64,000 nt of DNA from Dehalobacter alkaniphilus (GCA_040500365.1 CP148031.1:2728001-2792000); one strand, 5' to 3'. Shown: positions 9,106 to 16,917, counted from the stretch's first letter. The notes: a model not told the origin generated them from the sequence alone. Numbers and translations: made by a program.

Positions 9106-9123
9106 GGCGGCCGCAAGGCCGCC
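9106..9123. other. Perfect GC hairpin between DUF2922 and nitroreductase genes
   Basis: GGCGGCC-GCAA-GGCCGCC, a 7-bp stem capped by a GNRA tetraloop, between two convergent genes. No T-run follows on either strand, so it may be a weak bidirectional terminator or an mRNA 3' stabiliser. Confidence 0.6.
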
Positions 9124-9169
9124 CTCGTACAACACAGCGCACAGTTATCGTGTTAATCAGAATCTTTTG

Positions 9170-9700
9170 TCAGAACTTGTTGTATGATACGACATCTTCT
9201 ATTCGCTTAAATTCCGAATGTCCGGGGAAAGGCTTTGCATCCGGCGCAGGATAACCCATCACCAGCAAGGCGACCGGCTCAATGTTGTCCGGAATCGCAA
9301 ACTCTTCCCTAATAGCCTCAGGTATAAAGTACATGACCCACGTCGTGCCCACGCCCAGCGTCGTAGCCTCCAGCATCATGTGTGTTGTTACAATACTCGC
9401 GTCGATAACTCCGCTGATCTTGCCGTCGTATTCCCGTTGCCAGCATTCGTTCTTATCGTAGCAGATAAGCATTGCGGCAGATGCGCCAAAGTGGCATTTC
9501 GTGCATTTTCTGAGCTTTGCCAATCCTTCTTCGCTGTTGATGACCAGAATCTTCTGCGGTTGGCGGTTGCAAGCAGTCGGTGCGAGGTGTCCCGCTTTCA
9601 ATATTTTGTCCAGCGTATCCTGTTCGATCGCTTTGTCGGTAAAGTTGCGCACTGAATAGCGTTCCTCTGCCAGTTTTAAAAAGTCTATATTCGTGTTCAT
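9170..9700 (-). CDS. Nitroreductase-family FMN oxidoreductase
   Basis: 176 residues. The N-terminal ERYSVRNFTDKAIE and the LAPTACNRQPQ segment are the FMN-binding signature of the nitroreductase fold; GVGTTWVMYF and ALLVMGYPAPDAKP follow in the expected order. Family members reduce nitro groups, quinones or flavins with NAD(P)H as cytoplasmic dimers; the substrate cannot be read from sequence. A CTKCH motif at about residues 65-70 is a local feature. ATG start with GAGGGGAC upstream. It lies 82 bases from the next minus-strand gene (stop at 9782) and may be cotranscribed with it. Confidence 0.85.
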   Translation of the reverse strand: MNTNIDFLKLAEERYSVRNFTDKAIEQDTLDKILKAGHLAPTACNRQPQKILVINSEEGLAKLRKCTKCHFGASAAMLICYDKNECWQREYDGKISGVIDASIVTTHMMLEATTLGVGTTWVMYFIPEAIREEFAIPDNIEPVALLVMGYPAPDAKPFPGHSEFKRIEDVVSYNKF

Positions 9701-9781
9701 TAATGTCCCCTCGATTCAATCAAGTTACGCGACATGCGTGGCGCACCCGGTGAGTGTTGCCTTGATCAGCGATCTCCCAGG

Positions 9782-11806
9782 TCAACGGGCAGGCGAGCCG
9801 ATGCCGATAACGGTAGCGTCGTTGGTGACTCCGGCGGGAAACCTGGCTTGGTTCGGATCGTTTTTTTCCGCCAGGACAACCGGGCAATTGTTCTGGGCAG
9901 CCAACGGTGCAACCATCAGAGCCGCGGCCAAAGAGTAACTGTCAGCAAAGTAAACCTTGCTGGTCGCCAGCCCCATCTTCTCGTTAAAATCCTGGTTGGT
10001 CACGTAGCGATCCACGCCGGACATGCGGCGGAATCCGTTTGTATCCTGGACTCTGGACGTACCACCCAAGATAACCAAATGATTGGCGTCTAGTCCAGCC
10101 TTTAGTAAACTCCAAGCTTCGGGATGATAGACGCCGGCTCCATCCGTTATGCGGATAAGCCATCCGTTGGCCGCTGCATAGGGCCCGGCGCTCACGGCGT
10201 CGGCCAGAGCATCAAAACCTACGAGGAATACCCCATGTGGATCAGTAATTTCCTTTCCTACCAGGTCCGCCGTCTCCGCGCGCCCTTCTCCTTGCAGCAC
10301 TTTTGCCTCGAGATCGGGGATGGCTGCTTTCAATTTCTCAGACACGACATCCGCTTGGAAGCCGATGCAGTAAGCTCTTTTTGCTCCCAGCCGTTTTATC
10401 TCACCAATCACTTCGGCCGTTGGGACGCCACCTTCCACCATAAGGATCGGCGCCTGCTCCTGGCCGGCCAAGGGTGCTGCTGCCAGGGCGTCGATCAAAT
10501 GGTTGTTTTCTCCGGGGACGACGACCACTGAATCGGCCTTTAGCCATCCTTCTTGGGACACTTTTACTGAGGTAGCCGGCGTACTACCCCCGTCAATGGT
10601 TCTGTCCGCAGTAATTCCGCTCGCCGGCATGGCCGGCTCGGAAACTTTCAGCCGTACGACGGCGATGATATTGGAGAGTTGGCGCCCGGCGGGCGTTATG
10701 GTCCTGCCGCCCAGCCACAGGGCGCTGGAGGCGCCGCCGTCTAAATTCATGGCGTCTGTTAGGTTATACACCTGGGCAACCTGAGCCAAATTTTTGATCG
10801 TAAGACCCGGCGTGGTACCGAAAACCAATTGTTTGTCGGTCGTCAGCCCGATGAACGAACGATTGCCGGCAGCCGTGGTGAGTTTCGGGTCGTTCCAGCC
10901 CTCGCCGACCGGATCGGCAGTCACCTGTCCATCCAAGATGAGGCTCGGGCCGCAACCGGTGATGTTGGTCAAATTGATCCAATCGGCCGTATCATCCGTA
11001 TTGGTGCGGCTATTCCATACTTGCCGCACAAAATCAATCGTCGATCCAACATGGAATAGCTGGCGGTAGGCGCTGTCAGCCGGCATCAGCAACAAAAATC
11101 CATCAGCCGGAATTGCCGTATTGCCCTGGCTGATATTCGTAACCGTACCTTTCTGCAGAACTTTCGCACCGCCCGCTGTATAAACGCTACCCGTCACGTC
11201 TTTGACATTGCGTACCACCACACAGACCATATCTGTGTCCCCGGTTTCCGTACCGTAATCCGGGGTGATTATCGCCTCGCGATAACCCGTATAGCCGGCT
11301 GGCCTGATGACATTCCAGTTGCGCAAGTAAAAGAGTTGTTTATAGAGATAATTGCCTCCGCTAACGTCGACATAGACGTACTGCCTGAAAGACACCCTAT
11401 CCAGCTCCGCTTCGCCGGCGCTGCCGAAACCTATCATGCTGCTGGTTTCATAGTGCATCGTTGCCCCGTTATGTACCAACGTCCCGTTTATGGGCTTCTT
11501 GCCTTCATTGTAGGCCTCAAAGAACGCGCCGTTGACTGCCGCTAATACCTCATACTTGTTTTTGTCTATGCTGCCGATGATCTGCTCGAAGGGCTTAACC
11601 TCGCCGACTTTGCCTGCCGGCACGGAAAGCACACGGATATTGGGATCATTCAGATCGGCGCGCACCGCCTTAATTGTGGTGGATTGACCGGCAATACTGA
11701 CGGACTTGTCGGCGCTCATCACCGAGCTTGAGTCGGCCCAGACCGTCGGTGCCTGCCAACACACCAGCGTCAGGGTAAAAATCGCAACCAATAATCTCTT
11801 TACCAA
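9782..11806 (-). CDS. Secreted phosphodiester glycosidase (NAGPA-like) fused to CWB2 repeats
   Basis: 674 residues starting at TTG behind AAAGGAGAA. A signal peptide (MVKRLLVAIFTLTLVCWQ, cleavage near VWA-D) leads into a NAGPA-type domain (about 40-390), recognisable by VNGAFF, GCGPSLILDG, NRSFIGLT and AMNLDGGASSALW. This family cleaves sugar phosphodiesters. The C-terminal about 280 residues hold three divergent CWB2 repeats (DALAAAPLAGQEQAPILMV; DALADAVSAGPYAAANG; SLAAALMVAPLAAQNNCPVVLA), so the enzyme is probably wall-attached. It may act on wall teichoic acid or capsule linkages (inference). The gene is visibly richer in G+C than its neighbours, which suggests transfer or a different selective history. 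Confidence 0.85.
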   Translation of the reverse strand: MVKRLLVAIFTLTLVCWQAPTVWADSSSVMSADKSVSIAGQSTTIKAVRADLNDPNIRVLSVPAGKVGEVKPFEQIIGSIDKNKYEVLAAVNGAFFEAYNEGKKPINGTLVHNGATMHYETSSMIGFGSAGEAELDRVSFRQYVYVDVSGGNYLYKQLFYLRNWNVIRPAGYTGYREAIITPDYGTETGDTDMVCVVVRNVKDVTGSVYTAGGAKVLQKGTVTNISQGNTAIPADGFLLLMPADSAYRQLFHVGSTIDFVRQVWNSRTNTDDTADWINLTNITGCGPSLILDGQVTADPVGEGWNDPKLTTAAGNRSFIGLTTDKQLVFGTTPGLTIKNLAQVAQVYNLTDAMNLDGGASSALWLGGRTITPAGRQLSNIIAVVRLKVSEPAMPASGITADRTIDGGSTPATSVKVSQEGWLKADSVVVVPGENNHLIDALAAAPLAGQEQAPILMVEGGVPTAEVIGEIKRLGAKRAYCIGFQADVVSEKLKAAIPDLEAKVLQGEGRAETADLVGKEITDPHGVFLVGFDALADAVSAGPYAAANGWLIRITDGAGVYHPEAWSLLKAGLDANHLVILGGTSRVQDTNGFRRMSGVDRYVTNQDFNEKMGLATSKVYFADSYSLAAALMVAPLAAQNNCPVVLAEKNDPNQARFPAGVTNDATVIGIGSPAR

Positions 11807-11876
11807 TCCCTGTTCTCCTTTCAGATCTTCTCAGGATTCTTTTGCGCTGATTCTCATTATTTGAATTCTACCCCAT

Positions 11877-11917
11877 AAAAAAACGGCATGTCAACAGCCT
11901 ATGTGCTTTTCATGCCG
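11877..11917 (-). terminator. Intrinsic terminator after the 18-codon ORF
   Basis: Minus strand CGGCATG, 20-base loop, CATGCCG, then seven T. It separates the short peptide gene at 12007-12063 from the glycosidase gene downstream. Confidence 0.75.
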
Positions 11918-12006
11918 CGTCTTTCAATCAAAAAATAATGAAAAAGAAAACAAAGGTATGGAGAAATGCCTGTCTTTCATAAGGACAACTTTCGTATTCT
12001 AACAGT

Positions 12007-12063
12007 CTAGAATTTGATCCTCGGTATGTCCGCTTCCTTGTAATAAATTGCATCGAAATCCAT
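12007..12063 (-). CDS. 18-residue peptide gene with strong ribosome binding site
   Basis: ATG at 12063 is preceded by AAAGGAGGTACTGAA, a near-perfect Shine-Dalgarno. It encodes MDFDAIYYKEADIPRIKF and is followed by the terminator at 11877-11917. No family recognised. The strong initiation site and dedicated terminator argue that it is translated. It might be a leader peptide, a signalling peptide or a precursor whose partner gene is lost. The alternative is a chance ORF after the C-terminal gene fragment at 12157-12246. Confidence 0.45.
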   Translation of the reverse strand: MDFDAIYYKEADIPRIKF

Positions 12064-12156
12064 TTCAGTACCTCCTTTAGGTTTTTCATTTTTTAAAGAA
12101 AACTTATATTTTTCGTATTTTAATAAATAGGAAGGGCTGTCCTTTTCTAGATTATC

Positions 12157-12246
12157 CTATAAAATATCCTGTTGCTGTAATTTGACTTCTTCTATATCCC
12201 CGTCAAAAATGGGTACGGGAAGCCTTTTCCAGCCGGTATTGCGCCA
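12157..12246 (-). pseudogene. Orphan C-terminal gene fragment
   Basis: A 29-codon open end with coding-like composition (begins WRNTGWKRLPVPIFDGD, ends QQQDIL, TAG at 12157) has no start codon and follows a run of A residues. It looks like the last residues of a lost gene. Family not recognised. Confidence 0.35.
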
Positions 12247-12352
12247 CTTTTTTTTTTGACAATAAATTGCAATGAAACTCTAAGGTATGGACTTTTTCGA
12301 ACATGAAATACTAATTGTTAACGGATAATTTTTTCGACAGGAGATATTCATC

Positions 12353-12487
12353 ATGACCAAAGACAGTCAGCCTGATAATAAGAAAGCCCGCATGGAAAAA
12401 GCCAAAAATCAAACTCCGCTGACAAGGGAAAATCAAAATCAAAATAAGAATGCCCATAAGCAATCCATCGAAAATAACGATGTGTAA
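12353..12487 (+). CDS. Small hydrophilic 44-residue protein
   Basis: ATG at 12353 with AGGAGATATTCATC upstream. The 44 residues (MTKDSQPDNKKARMEKAKNQ and on) are rich in Lys, Asn and Gln, without hydrophobic segments, and resemble small spore-associated or disordered proteins of Firmicutes. A second gene with its own AAAGGAG site starts 13 bases after the stop. Function unknown; a SASP-like role is only a guess. Confidence 0.6.
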   Translation: MTKDSQPDNKKARMEKAKNQTPLTRENQNQNKNAHKQSIENNDV

Positions 12488-12500
12488 AGGAGTGATTGAT

Positions 12501-12629
12501 ATGGCCAACGGAAACAAAATCAGAAACACGAAAAACAATAAAAAAGAAGATGGAAAATTCCATTCCAACACAACCGCATTCCGGCCGCTGGTTTTTGTCT
12601 TTTTCAACGTTCAGATAATATCCGCCTAA
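12501..12629 (+). pseudogene. Second small hydrophilic protein gene, 3' end lost at a deletion junction
   Basis: ATG at 12501 behind AAAGGAGTGATTGAT. The first about 22 residues (MANGNKIRNTKNNKKEDGKF) match the style of the preceding small gene. Around base 12567 the sequence becomes the antisense of a DUF1848 gene, and the frame runs on into unrelated residues (FRPLVFVFFNVQIISA). The natural 3' end is therefore gone, although a short chimeric product could still be made. Confidence 0.55.
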
Positions 12630-12902
12630 ACGTTCAAAGCGCTCTTGATCAATACAATGTGCCTGACGGATGCCAAATTCTCCGCAATCAATATCCTCTG
12701 CACAGGTATCCATATCCATTCCGAACTGTTTTGCGGTCTCTGCAATCCGCTGTATTAATTCTATTTTCTGATAGGACGTCGGTTTAATGATATTGAATGT
12801 CCGAATGTTCGCTCCGTCTTTTACCATTTTGCATAATATGCCGGAATATCTGTTCGCCTGCTTACACTTATTATCATTGTCGGTTTTCCTTTGCTTTTCC
12901 AT
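12567..12902 (-). pseudogene. Central fragment of a DUF1848 protein gene
   Basis: The minus-strand segment encodes the conserved middle of DUF1848: AKQFGMDMDTCAEDID, FGIRQAHCID, KDKNQRPECGCV. In intact proteins this runs into a CxxxC-type cluster motif near the C-terminus; here it stops at CGCV, where the tail of the small plus-strand gene begins. The N-terminal half of the family is missing as well. The 183-codon frame that runs through the junction is not a genuine protein. DUF1848 proteins are presumed Fe-S proteins of unknown role. Confidence 0.65.
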
Positions 12903-12928
12903 TTCTTGTATAATAAAACGATCTCCAT

Positions 12929-13657
12929 TTATTCTAATAAAATATCCAGCATTTTTTTCGTGTTATTTAAGAAAGAACGCGTGATTTGATAATGCTCCGT
13001 CTCTTCATAGCGTACCTGCTCAAATCCGTCACGAATCTGATAGATCAAGGCATCCGGGTAGGCCATGATGATCGGGGAATGCGTGGCAATGATAAACTGA
13101 GACCCTTCGTTGATCAGTTCATGCATCCTTGTCAGCATCGACATTTGCCGTGAAGGGGATAACGCCGCCTCCGGTTCATCCAGTATATAGATACTCTCCC
13201 GGCAAAACCGATTCTGAAAAACCGCAAAAAATGACTCGCCATGCGACTGTTCATGCAGTGACCTTCCGCCATAAACCCCTTCCAACATTAAATCTTCAAC
13301 ATTGGAGGCAAAATTATAAAAGCTCTCTGCTCTGAAGAAGAAACCATCTCTGGGTCTTTTGGCTCCTTTAATAATTTTGATATATTGATTCAAGTCTGAA
13401 TGCGTCGCTCTGGAAGTGAAATTAAAATTTTTTGTCCCGCCTTCCGCATTAAAACCAAACGCAATCGCGATTGATTCTAAAATAGTTGATTTTCCCGAAC
13501 CATTTTCACCTACTATGAACGTTACTTTGGGGTGAAAAGACAACCTGTCTAAGTTCTTGATAGCAGGTAAATCAAAGGGGTATTCCGCAAAGGATGGGAC
13601 GCGCTCCCTGTCTAATTCAATATAGCGTATGTACTGGCTAAGGCTGTTGAATTCCAT
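12929..13657 (-). CDS. AAA-family ATPase (ABC-like, RecF/SMC-type head)
   Basis: 242 residues with Walker A GENGSGKST at about 50, an ABC-like signature SHGESF near 140, Walker B IYILDEPEAAL near 155 and the H-loop ATHSP near 190. It is a stand-alone single-domain ATPase like those annotated as putative ABC/AAA ATPases with restriction, DNA repair or toxin-antitoxin-like roles. No membrane segment or partner gene lies nearby. ATG start with AAGGGGGT upstream. Its 3' end is 26 bases from the DUF1848 remnant, so it may have lost a neighbour. Function not assigned. Confidence 0.8.
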   Translation of the reverse strand: MEFNSLSQYIRYIELDRERVPSFAEYPFDLPAIKNLDRLSFHPKVTFIVGENGSGKSTILESIAIAFGFNAEGGTKNFNFTSRATHSDLNQYIKIIKGAKRPRDGFFFRAESFYNFASNVEDLMLEGVYGGRSLHEQSHGESFFAVFQNRFCRESIYILDEPEAALSPSRQMSMLTRMHELINEGSQFIIATHSPIIMAYPDALIYQIRDGFEQVRYEETEHYQITRSFLNNTKKMLDILLE

Positions 13658-13855
13658 TATTCTACCCCCTTACCGATTTGATCCTTGCCGCTCATTGATT
13701 GAATACATATCCAATAAAGAAAAAACGCCTTTATCAAGGGTGCATATCGTTTGTTTACTGGCTGCCGTAATCGTTACCAATAAATACCTGATTACTGCTT
13801 TCATAAACAGGCAGACTATAAGATAAACTCATTTTCATAGGAAGGATATGATCTT

Positions 13856-14170
13856 ATGGCCTTACTTGGAAACCCATTTGTAGCAAATGTCCCTAAGCAG
13901 ATGTCCAATGAGGAGTTGGCTCAGGCCCTTCGGGTTGATATTGCAGGGGAGTACGAAGCAATTATTGGCTATGAATCTCATGCTATGGCAACAAATGATG
14001 AGAGAGCAAAAAAGGTTCTCCATCATATTGCTGATGAAGAAAGACAACACGTCGGAGAATTAGAACAGCTGCTAGCCATCATTAGTCCCAAGGACTTGAC
14101 GTCCATAGAAAAGGGAAGACAGGCCGTACAACAGCAGCAATCTCAAAATTTCCAGGCCCCTATGCAATAA
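13856..14170 (+). CDS. Ferritin-like domain protein
   Basis: 104 residues. LRVDIAGEYEAIIGYESHA and HHIADEERQHVGELEQLL supply the two E...ExxH half-sites of a four-helix ferritin/rubrerythrin-type di-iron motif, but only one helix pair fits in this length, so the active form should be at least a dimer. The tail is Gln-rich (AVQQQQSQNFQ). The start has GGAAGGATATGATCTT before ATG. Likely a cytoplasmic iron or peroxide-handling protein. No rubredoxin domain is present. A partner is not evident. Confidence 0.75.
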   Translation: MALLGNPFVANVPKQMSNEELAQALRVDIAGEYEAIIGYESHAMATNDERAKKVLHHIADEERQHVGELEQLLAIISPKDLTSIEKGRQAVQQQQSQNFQAPMQ

Positions 14171-14186
14171 GGATTCATTATCTTCT

Positions 14187-14702
14187 TCACATTACCTCAC
14201 GTTTTAACTGCTCAATTTTCCACTGGCATTTCCACACGATCTTTAACATTGCTAAAGCAATAATCCCAAGCAAAACGGTAAAAGCGCCAAAGACAACCTC
14301 ACCGCTATCCATGGCTGCCATCAACTCCACAAAGAAACAGATGATCTCTATGGCCAAAAAGACGGTGAAAAAACGCTTGATCTTACTGTATTGCATGATC
14401 TTGGATTGGACATCCGTATACATCTCAAAGGGACCGTCCGCAGCCTTTTTCCGCAGAAAGACCCATCTGAACCACTGACCGACGACTTCTACGCCCGTAT
14501 CTTCCATGAAAGATGCATAATCAGCCTTGTCCCCGTCCCATTTATCCAATAAATCGATCTGATAATTGTATTCACCAGGGTCGCAGGGTTCAAATGTATA
14601 AAATCCAAGGAAAAATTTTTGAAAGGCCCATCCTTCCAAAGACATTTTTTGAAGCCAATCCTGTTCGGCATCTTTGTCATAATACATTCTGAATTTTAAC
14701 AT
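14187..14702 (-). CDS. DUF2812 membrane protein
   Basis: 171 residues. The N-terminal half (FRMYYDKDAEQDWLQKMSLEGW, YTFEPCDPGEYNYQIDLL) is the DUF2812 pattern; the C-terminal half has two transmembrane helices (FFTVFLAIEIICFFVEL and VVFGAFTVLLGIIALAML). It lies three bases after the PadR regulator. DUF2812 proteins are almost always paired with PadR in Firmicutes, so this is a regulated membrane stress or transport accessory of unknown mechanism. Confidence 0.85.
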   Translation of the reverse strand: MLKFRMYYDKDAEQDWLQKMSLEGWAFQKFFLGFYTFEPCDPGEYNYQIDLLDKWDGDKADYASFMEDTGVEVVGQWFRWVFLRKKAADGPFEMYTDVQSKIMQYSKIKRFFTVFLAIEIICFFVELMAAMDSGEVVFGAFTVLLGIIALAMLKIVWKCQWKIEQLKREVM

Positions 14703-14705
14703 CTT

Positions 14706-15035
14706 TTATATCCGCCCCTCGTTTATCTTTTTTGCATTCCTGACAAGTTCATTCAGCCTTTGGACTTCGTTATGAAAGACTTCCGCACCCCGGCTCGTCA
14801 GAAGATATTCTTTTTTCTTTCTGGATTCCTTATCCTCACTGTATAAACGGATCCACCCTTTTGAAAGCATGGAATTAATCGCCCCGTATAAGGTCCCCGG
14901 TCCTAATGTGACTCTTCCGCCGGTCATTTCGCTGATATTCTGAATAATCCCGTAGCCATGATTCGGTGTGCGGACCGCCAATAAGATATAAAACAAGGCT
15001 TCTGTCAAAGGTGTATTATTATCCAAACCAATCAT
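14706..15035 (-). CDS. PadR-family transcriptional regulator
   Basis: 109 residues with the PadR winged helix: LTEALFYILLAV, HGYGIIQNI, LGPGTLYGAINSML and EYLLTSRGAE. The ATG at 15035 overlaps GGAGG with no spacing; the in-frame TTG at 15026, nine bases downstream, is better placed, so the true protein may be 106 residues. It heads the padR-DUF2812 operon. The AT-rich repeats at 15039-15086 immediately upstream are the likely autoregulatory operator. Confidence 0.88.
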   Translation of the reverse strand: MIGLDNNTPLTEALFYILLAVRTPNHGYGIIQNISEMTGGRVTLGPGTLYGAINSMLSKGWIRLYSEDKESRKKKEYLLTSRGAEVFHNEVQRLNELVRNAKKINEGRI

Positions 15036-15038
15036 CCT

Positions 15039-15086
15039 CCGATATATCTTCCTACGATATATAATATATCATCTGCCGATATATGT
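15039..15086 (-). promoter_or_regulatory. Candidate PadR operator/promoter region with CGATATAT repeats
   Basis: CGATATAT occurs at 15040, 15055 and 15077, and GATATATAATATATC (15056-15070) is a perfect palindrome. The cluster lies directly upstream of padR and probably overlaps its -10 region. Confidence 0.5.
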
Positions 15087-15111
15087 GTCAATAATCTTTT
15101 ACTCCCTGGAT

Positions 15112-15143
15112 AAAAAAAAATCCCGTGGAACACCTCTCCACGG
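15112..15143 (-). terminator. Terminator downstream of the SDR remnant
   Basis: Minus strand CCGTGGA, 7-base loop, TCCACGG, then GA and nine T. It now follows only the short-chain dehydrogenase fragment at 15220-15309, so it is probably the terminator of that lost gene. Confidence 0.8.
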
Positions 15144-15219
15144 AAACAGCAGCATTTTTGTTAAGCCGCCTGCTTAAAACTGTTTTGTAAAGCGAACTGG
15201 CCTATAAACCTCGCTTCTT

Positions 15220-15309
15220 CTAATTATTGATGATCGTCCCGCCGTTGATATGCAGGATTTGCCCCGACATATAGGCGGAATCGGCACCGGCCATTTTCTC
15301 CCCAAAAAG
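15220..15309 (-). pseudogene. C-terminal remnant of a short-chain dehydrogenase/reductase
   Basis: The frame ending at TAG 15220 reads FGEKMAGADSAYMSGQIL, then HINGG and a short tail. This is the characteristic end of classical SDR enzymes (LASDEASYITGQxLxVNGG). An in-frame stop lies just upstream and no other part of the enzyme is present. The terminator at 15112-15143 fits as the original gene end. Confidence 0.65.
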
Positions 15310-15366
15310 CAGTATTCATTCCGCAAACAATCATTCATCTCAGGGCGCGTATATCAATAGGCTTGA

Positions 15367-15705
15367 TCATTTTTTTATATCCTTGATTAACCAGTTAAAC
15401 AGCGACACGATGAGGGATGTCAAAAAGGCTGCGACGAATCCGTGGATTCCCAGACCGGGCATTAATGCCGCCGTAAGCATGACCATCCAAGTATTGACAA
15501 CCAGGATAAATAAGCCGAGGGTCAGTAAGTTAAAGGGAAGGGTCAGCAGGATAACCACGGGCCGGATGAACAGGTTGATCACACCAAGCAGTACCCCAGC
15601 CCCAAGCAATGTTAGCGGGCTATTTACCGTAATTCCCGGTACGATATAAGAAGCGGCTAATAATGCCAAAACATTGGTCAAACATGTCAGGATCAATTTG
15701 CGCAT
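15367..15705 (-). CDS. yvlD: YvlD-like four-TM membrane protein (phage holin superfamily IV type)
   Basis: 112 residues with four hydrophobic helices and the family pattern LIRPVVILLTLPFNLLTLG. Proteins of this family are small integral membrane proteins; in Bacillus the relative YvlD is encoded in the envelope-stress yvlABCD operon. Here it ends a minus-strand operon: DUF2089, SHOCT-like protein, 122-residue protein, YvlD. The conservation of this grouping suggests an envelope function. Despite the Pfam-style holin name it is not a phage gene. ATG start with AAGGGGAACAG upstream. Confidence 0.8.
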   Translation of the reverse strand: MRKLILTCLTNVLALLAASYIVPGITVNSPLTLLGAGVLLGVINLFIRPVVILLTLPFNLLTLGLFILVVNTWMVMLTAALMPGLGIHGFVAAFLTSLIVSLFNWLIKDIKK

Positions 15706-15720
15706 GATCTGTTCCCCTTA

Positions 15721-16089
15721 TTAAACGAAGTCCACATAGATTTGGATTGCCTTGTCTTCGATCTCAACCATCGTAAATCTGCCGTGGATACGCAACTCCC
15801 GGATGATATCCATGACGGTTTGGAGAACGGAGCTCACAGGCATTCCAGCGATAGTTCTGCGCCATTTATCGGCGGCTTGTATTTCCCCGCCGACGCATTT
15901 TTCCTCGTCGCGCTTTCCCTTAAGCTTCATGATCCGCTCCCATACCCAGGCGATATCCTGTATGGCCTCGAAAGTATCTTCCACTACCCAAACCGGGATA
16001 GGAATCAGCCATTTCCTGTGGTTTTTGTTTCGGATGCTGACCACGATCAGAAAAGCTTTACGCGGCTGCTTAGTCCACAAATACCTCAA
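15721..16089 (-). CDS. Hypothetical protein of the yvlB/yvlD-like operon
   Basis: Up to 122 residues, starting at TTG 16089 inside the end of the preceding gene; a later TTG at 16080 is also possible. No transmembrane segment. The sequence is amphipathic with basic patches (KLKGKRDEEK) and a C-terminal MVEIEDKAIQIYVDFV. I do not recognise a family. Its position between the SHOCT-like gene and yvlD (15-base gap to the latter) implies cotranscription and a linked envelope-related role. Confidence 0.65.
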   Translation of the reverse strand: MRYLWTKQPRKAFLIVVSIRNKNHRKWLIPIPVWVVEDTFEAIQDIAWVWERIMKLKGKRDEEKCVGGEIQAADKWRRTIAGMPVSSVLQTVMDIIRELRIHGRFTMVEIEDKAIQIYVDFV

Positions 16090-16486
16090 CCTTCATCCTT
16101 CCTTCGTGCGGATCATCGACATCGACATCTACCAGTTTACCGCCGGAAGATCCTTGTTCTAATTCCTGGATAAGTTCATTCAGCAGGTATTCAAGGTCGA
16201 TTCCTCTTTTGTCGATTTCACCTTTTGCTTCCGGCGGGATGAAGGCCATCGCCGCATTGGCCAGCTTTGTCACCGATTTAACCAGGTTCATCGGAATATT
16301 GACGTTGACTTTCGGCGCTTTCTCACCTTCTACTCGAACCCGTAAAAAACGGTTCGCAAAAACCGATACGGCAGGAGTGACTTCAGGTGCACTTTCCTCG
16401 ATGGCTTTCAGAAGCTCCATCCCTTCGGCTGCAGTAATTTTACCCTCTTGAATCATTTCCAGGACTTTTAACCTTTCGCTGCTCAT
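16070..16486 (-). CDS. YvlB-like protein with N-terminal SHOCT-like domain
   Basis: 138 residues from the ATG at 16486 (AAGGGAATGATGTC upstream). The N-terminus SSERLKVLEMIQEGKITAAEGMELLKAI is the SHOCT-like helix pair found at the start of YvlB-type proteins. The rest carries MKVEVFVD-style strands but is shorter than B. subtilis YvlB, lacking most of the DUF4097 beta domain. Second gene of the DUF2089 operon and likely coregulated with YvlD. Role unknown. Confidence 0.75.
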   Translation of the reverse strand: MSSERLKVLEMIQEGKITAAEGMELLKAIEESAPEVTPAVSVFANRFLRVRVEGEKAPKVNVNIPMNLVKSVTKLANAAMAFIPPEAKGEIDKRGIDLEYLLNELIQELEQGSSGGKLVDVDVDDPHEGRMKVEVFVD

Positions 16487-16518
16487 GACATCATTCCCTT
16501 TCTTATTCTCCAACCTTC

Positions 16519-16917
16519 TCATTTTCCAAGCTTTTTCAGGCGGCTGGCGGCTTCCTGCGAAGTGATTTCTCCGCGATCTAGAGCGTCCAGAATCTCCTTG
16601 CGGTTTTCTCTTTCCTCCTGCAGATCCGAACCATCCACTTTATACCCTAATGCTTGAATGACGCTGTCCAGGCGTCCCCTGACGGTAGGGTAAGAAATTC
16701 CCAGTTCTTTTTCCACATCTTTGATGTTACCCCGGCACTTAATAAAAACTTCAATAAATTCAAGCTGGTCGGGAGGGAGCTGACAAAATTTGCACGGGGT
16801 AAATTGCCCTTCCAGGGTAGTGTTGCAGTTCATACAGTTCAGTTTACTGACATACAGGCTATGTCCGCAAATCGGACACAAACCCGGCGCTTTGTATTTA
16901 ATTATTTTCACCCCCAA
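16519..16917 (-). CDS. DUF2089-family protein, probable regulator
   Basis: 132 residues; the start may be TTG 16917 or GTG 16911. Two zinc-ribbon-like CxxC pairs (CPICG and CMNC, then CKFC) are followed by a helix-turn-helix-like segment (CRGNIKDVEKELGISYPTVRG) and a C-terminal SHOCT-like helix (KEILDALDRGEITSQEAASRLKKL). This matches DUF2089, predicted DNA-binding. It is the first gene of the operon, immediately behind a consensus promoter, so autoregulation is plausible. Confidence 0.8.
   Translation of the reverse strand: MGVKIIKYKAPGLCPICGHSLYVSKLNCMNCNTTLEGQFTPCKFCQLPPDQLEFIEVFIKCRGNIKDVEKELGISYPTVRGRLDSVIQALGYKVDGSDLQEERENRKEILDALDRGEITSQEAASRLKKLGK

Noticed and set aside
9106..9123. 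GC hairpin as a strong terminator
   Set aside because: No T-run follows on either strand, so it is listed only as a hairpin.
12351..12902. 183-codon minus ORF as an intact protein
   Set aside because: Its second half is the antisense of two small plus-strand genes; only the DUF1848 stretch is real and is listed as a pseudogene.
15367..15705. Holin-like gene as evidence for a prophage
   Set aside because: The family name is historical; the gene sits in a yvlB/yvlD-type chromosomal operon without any phage genes.
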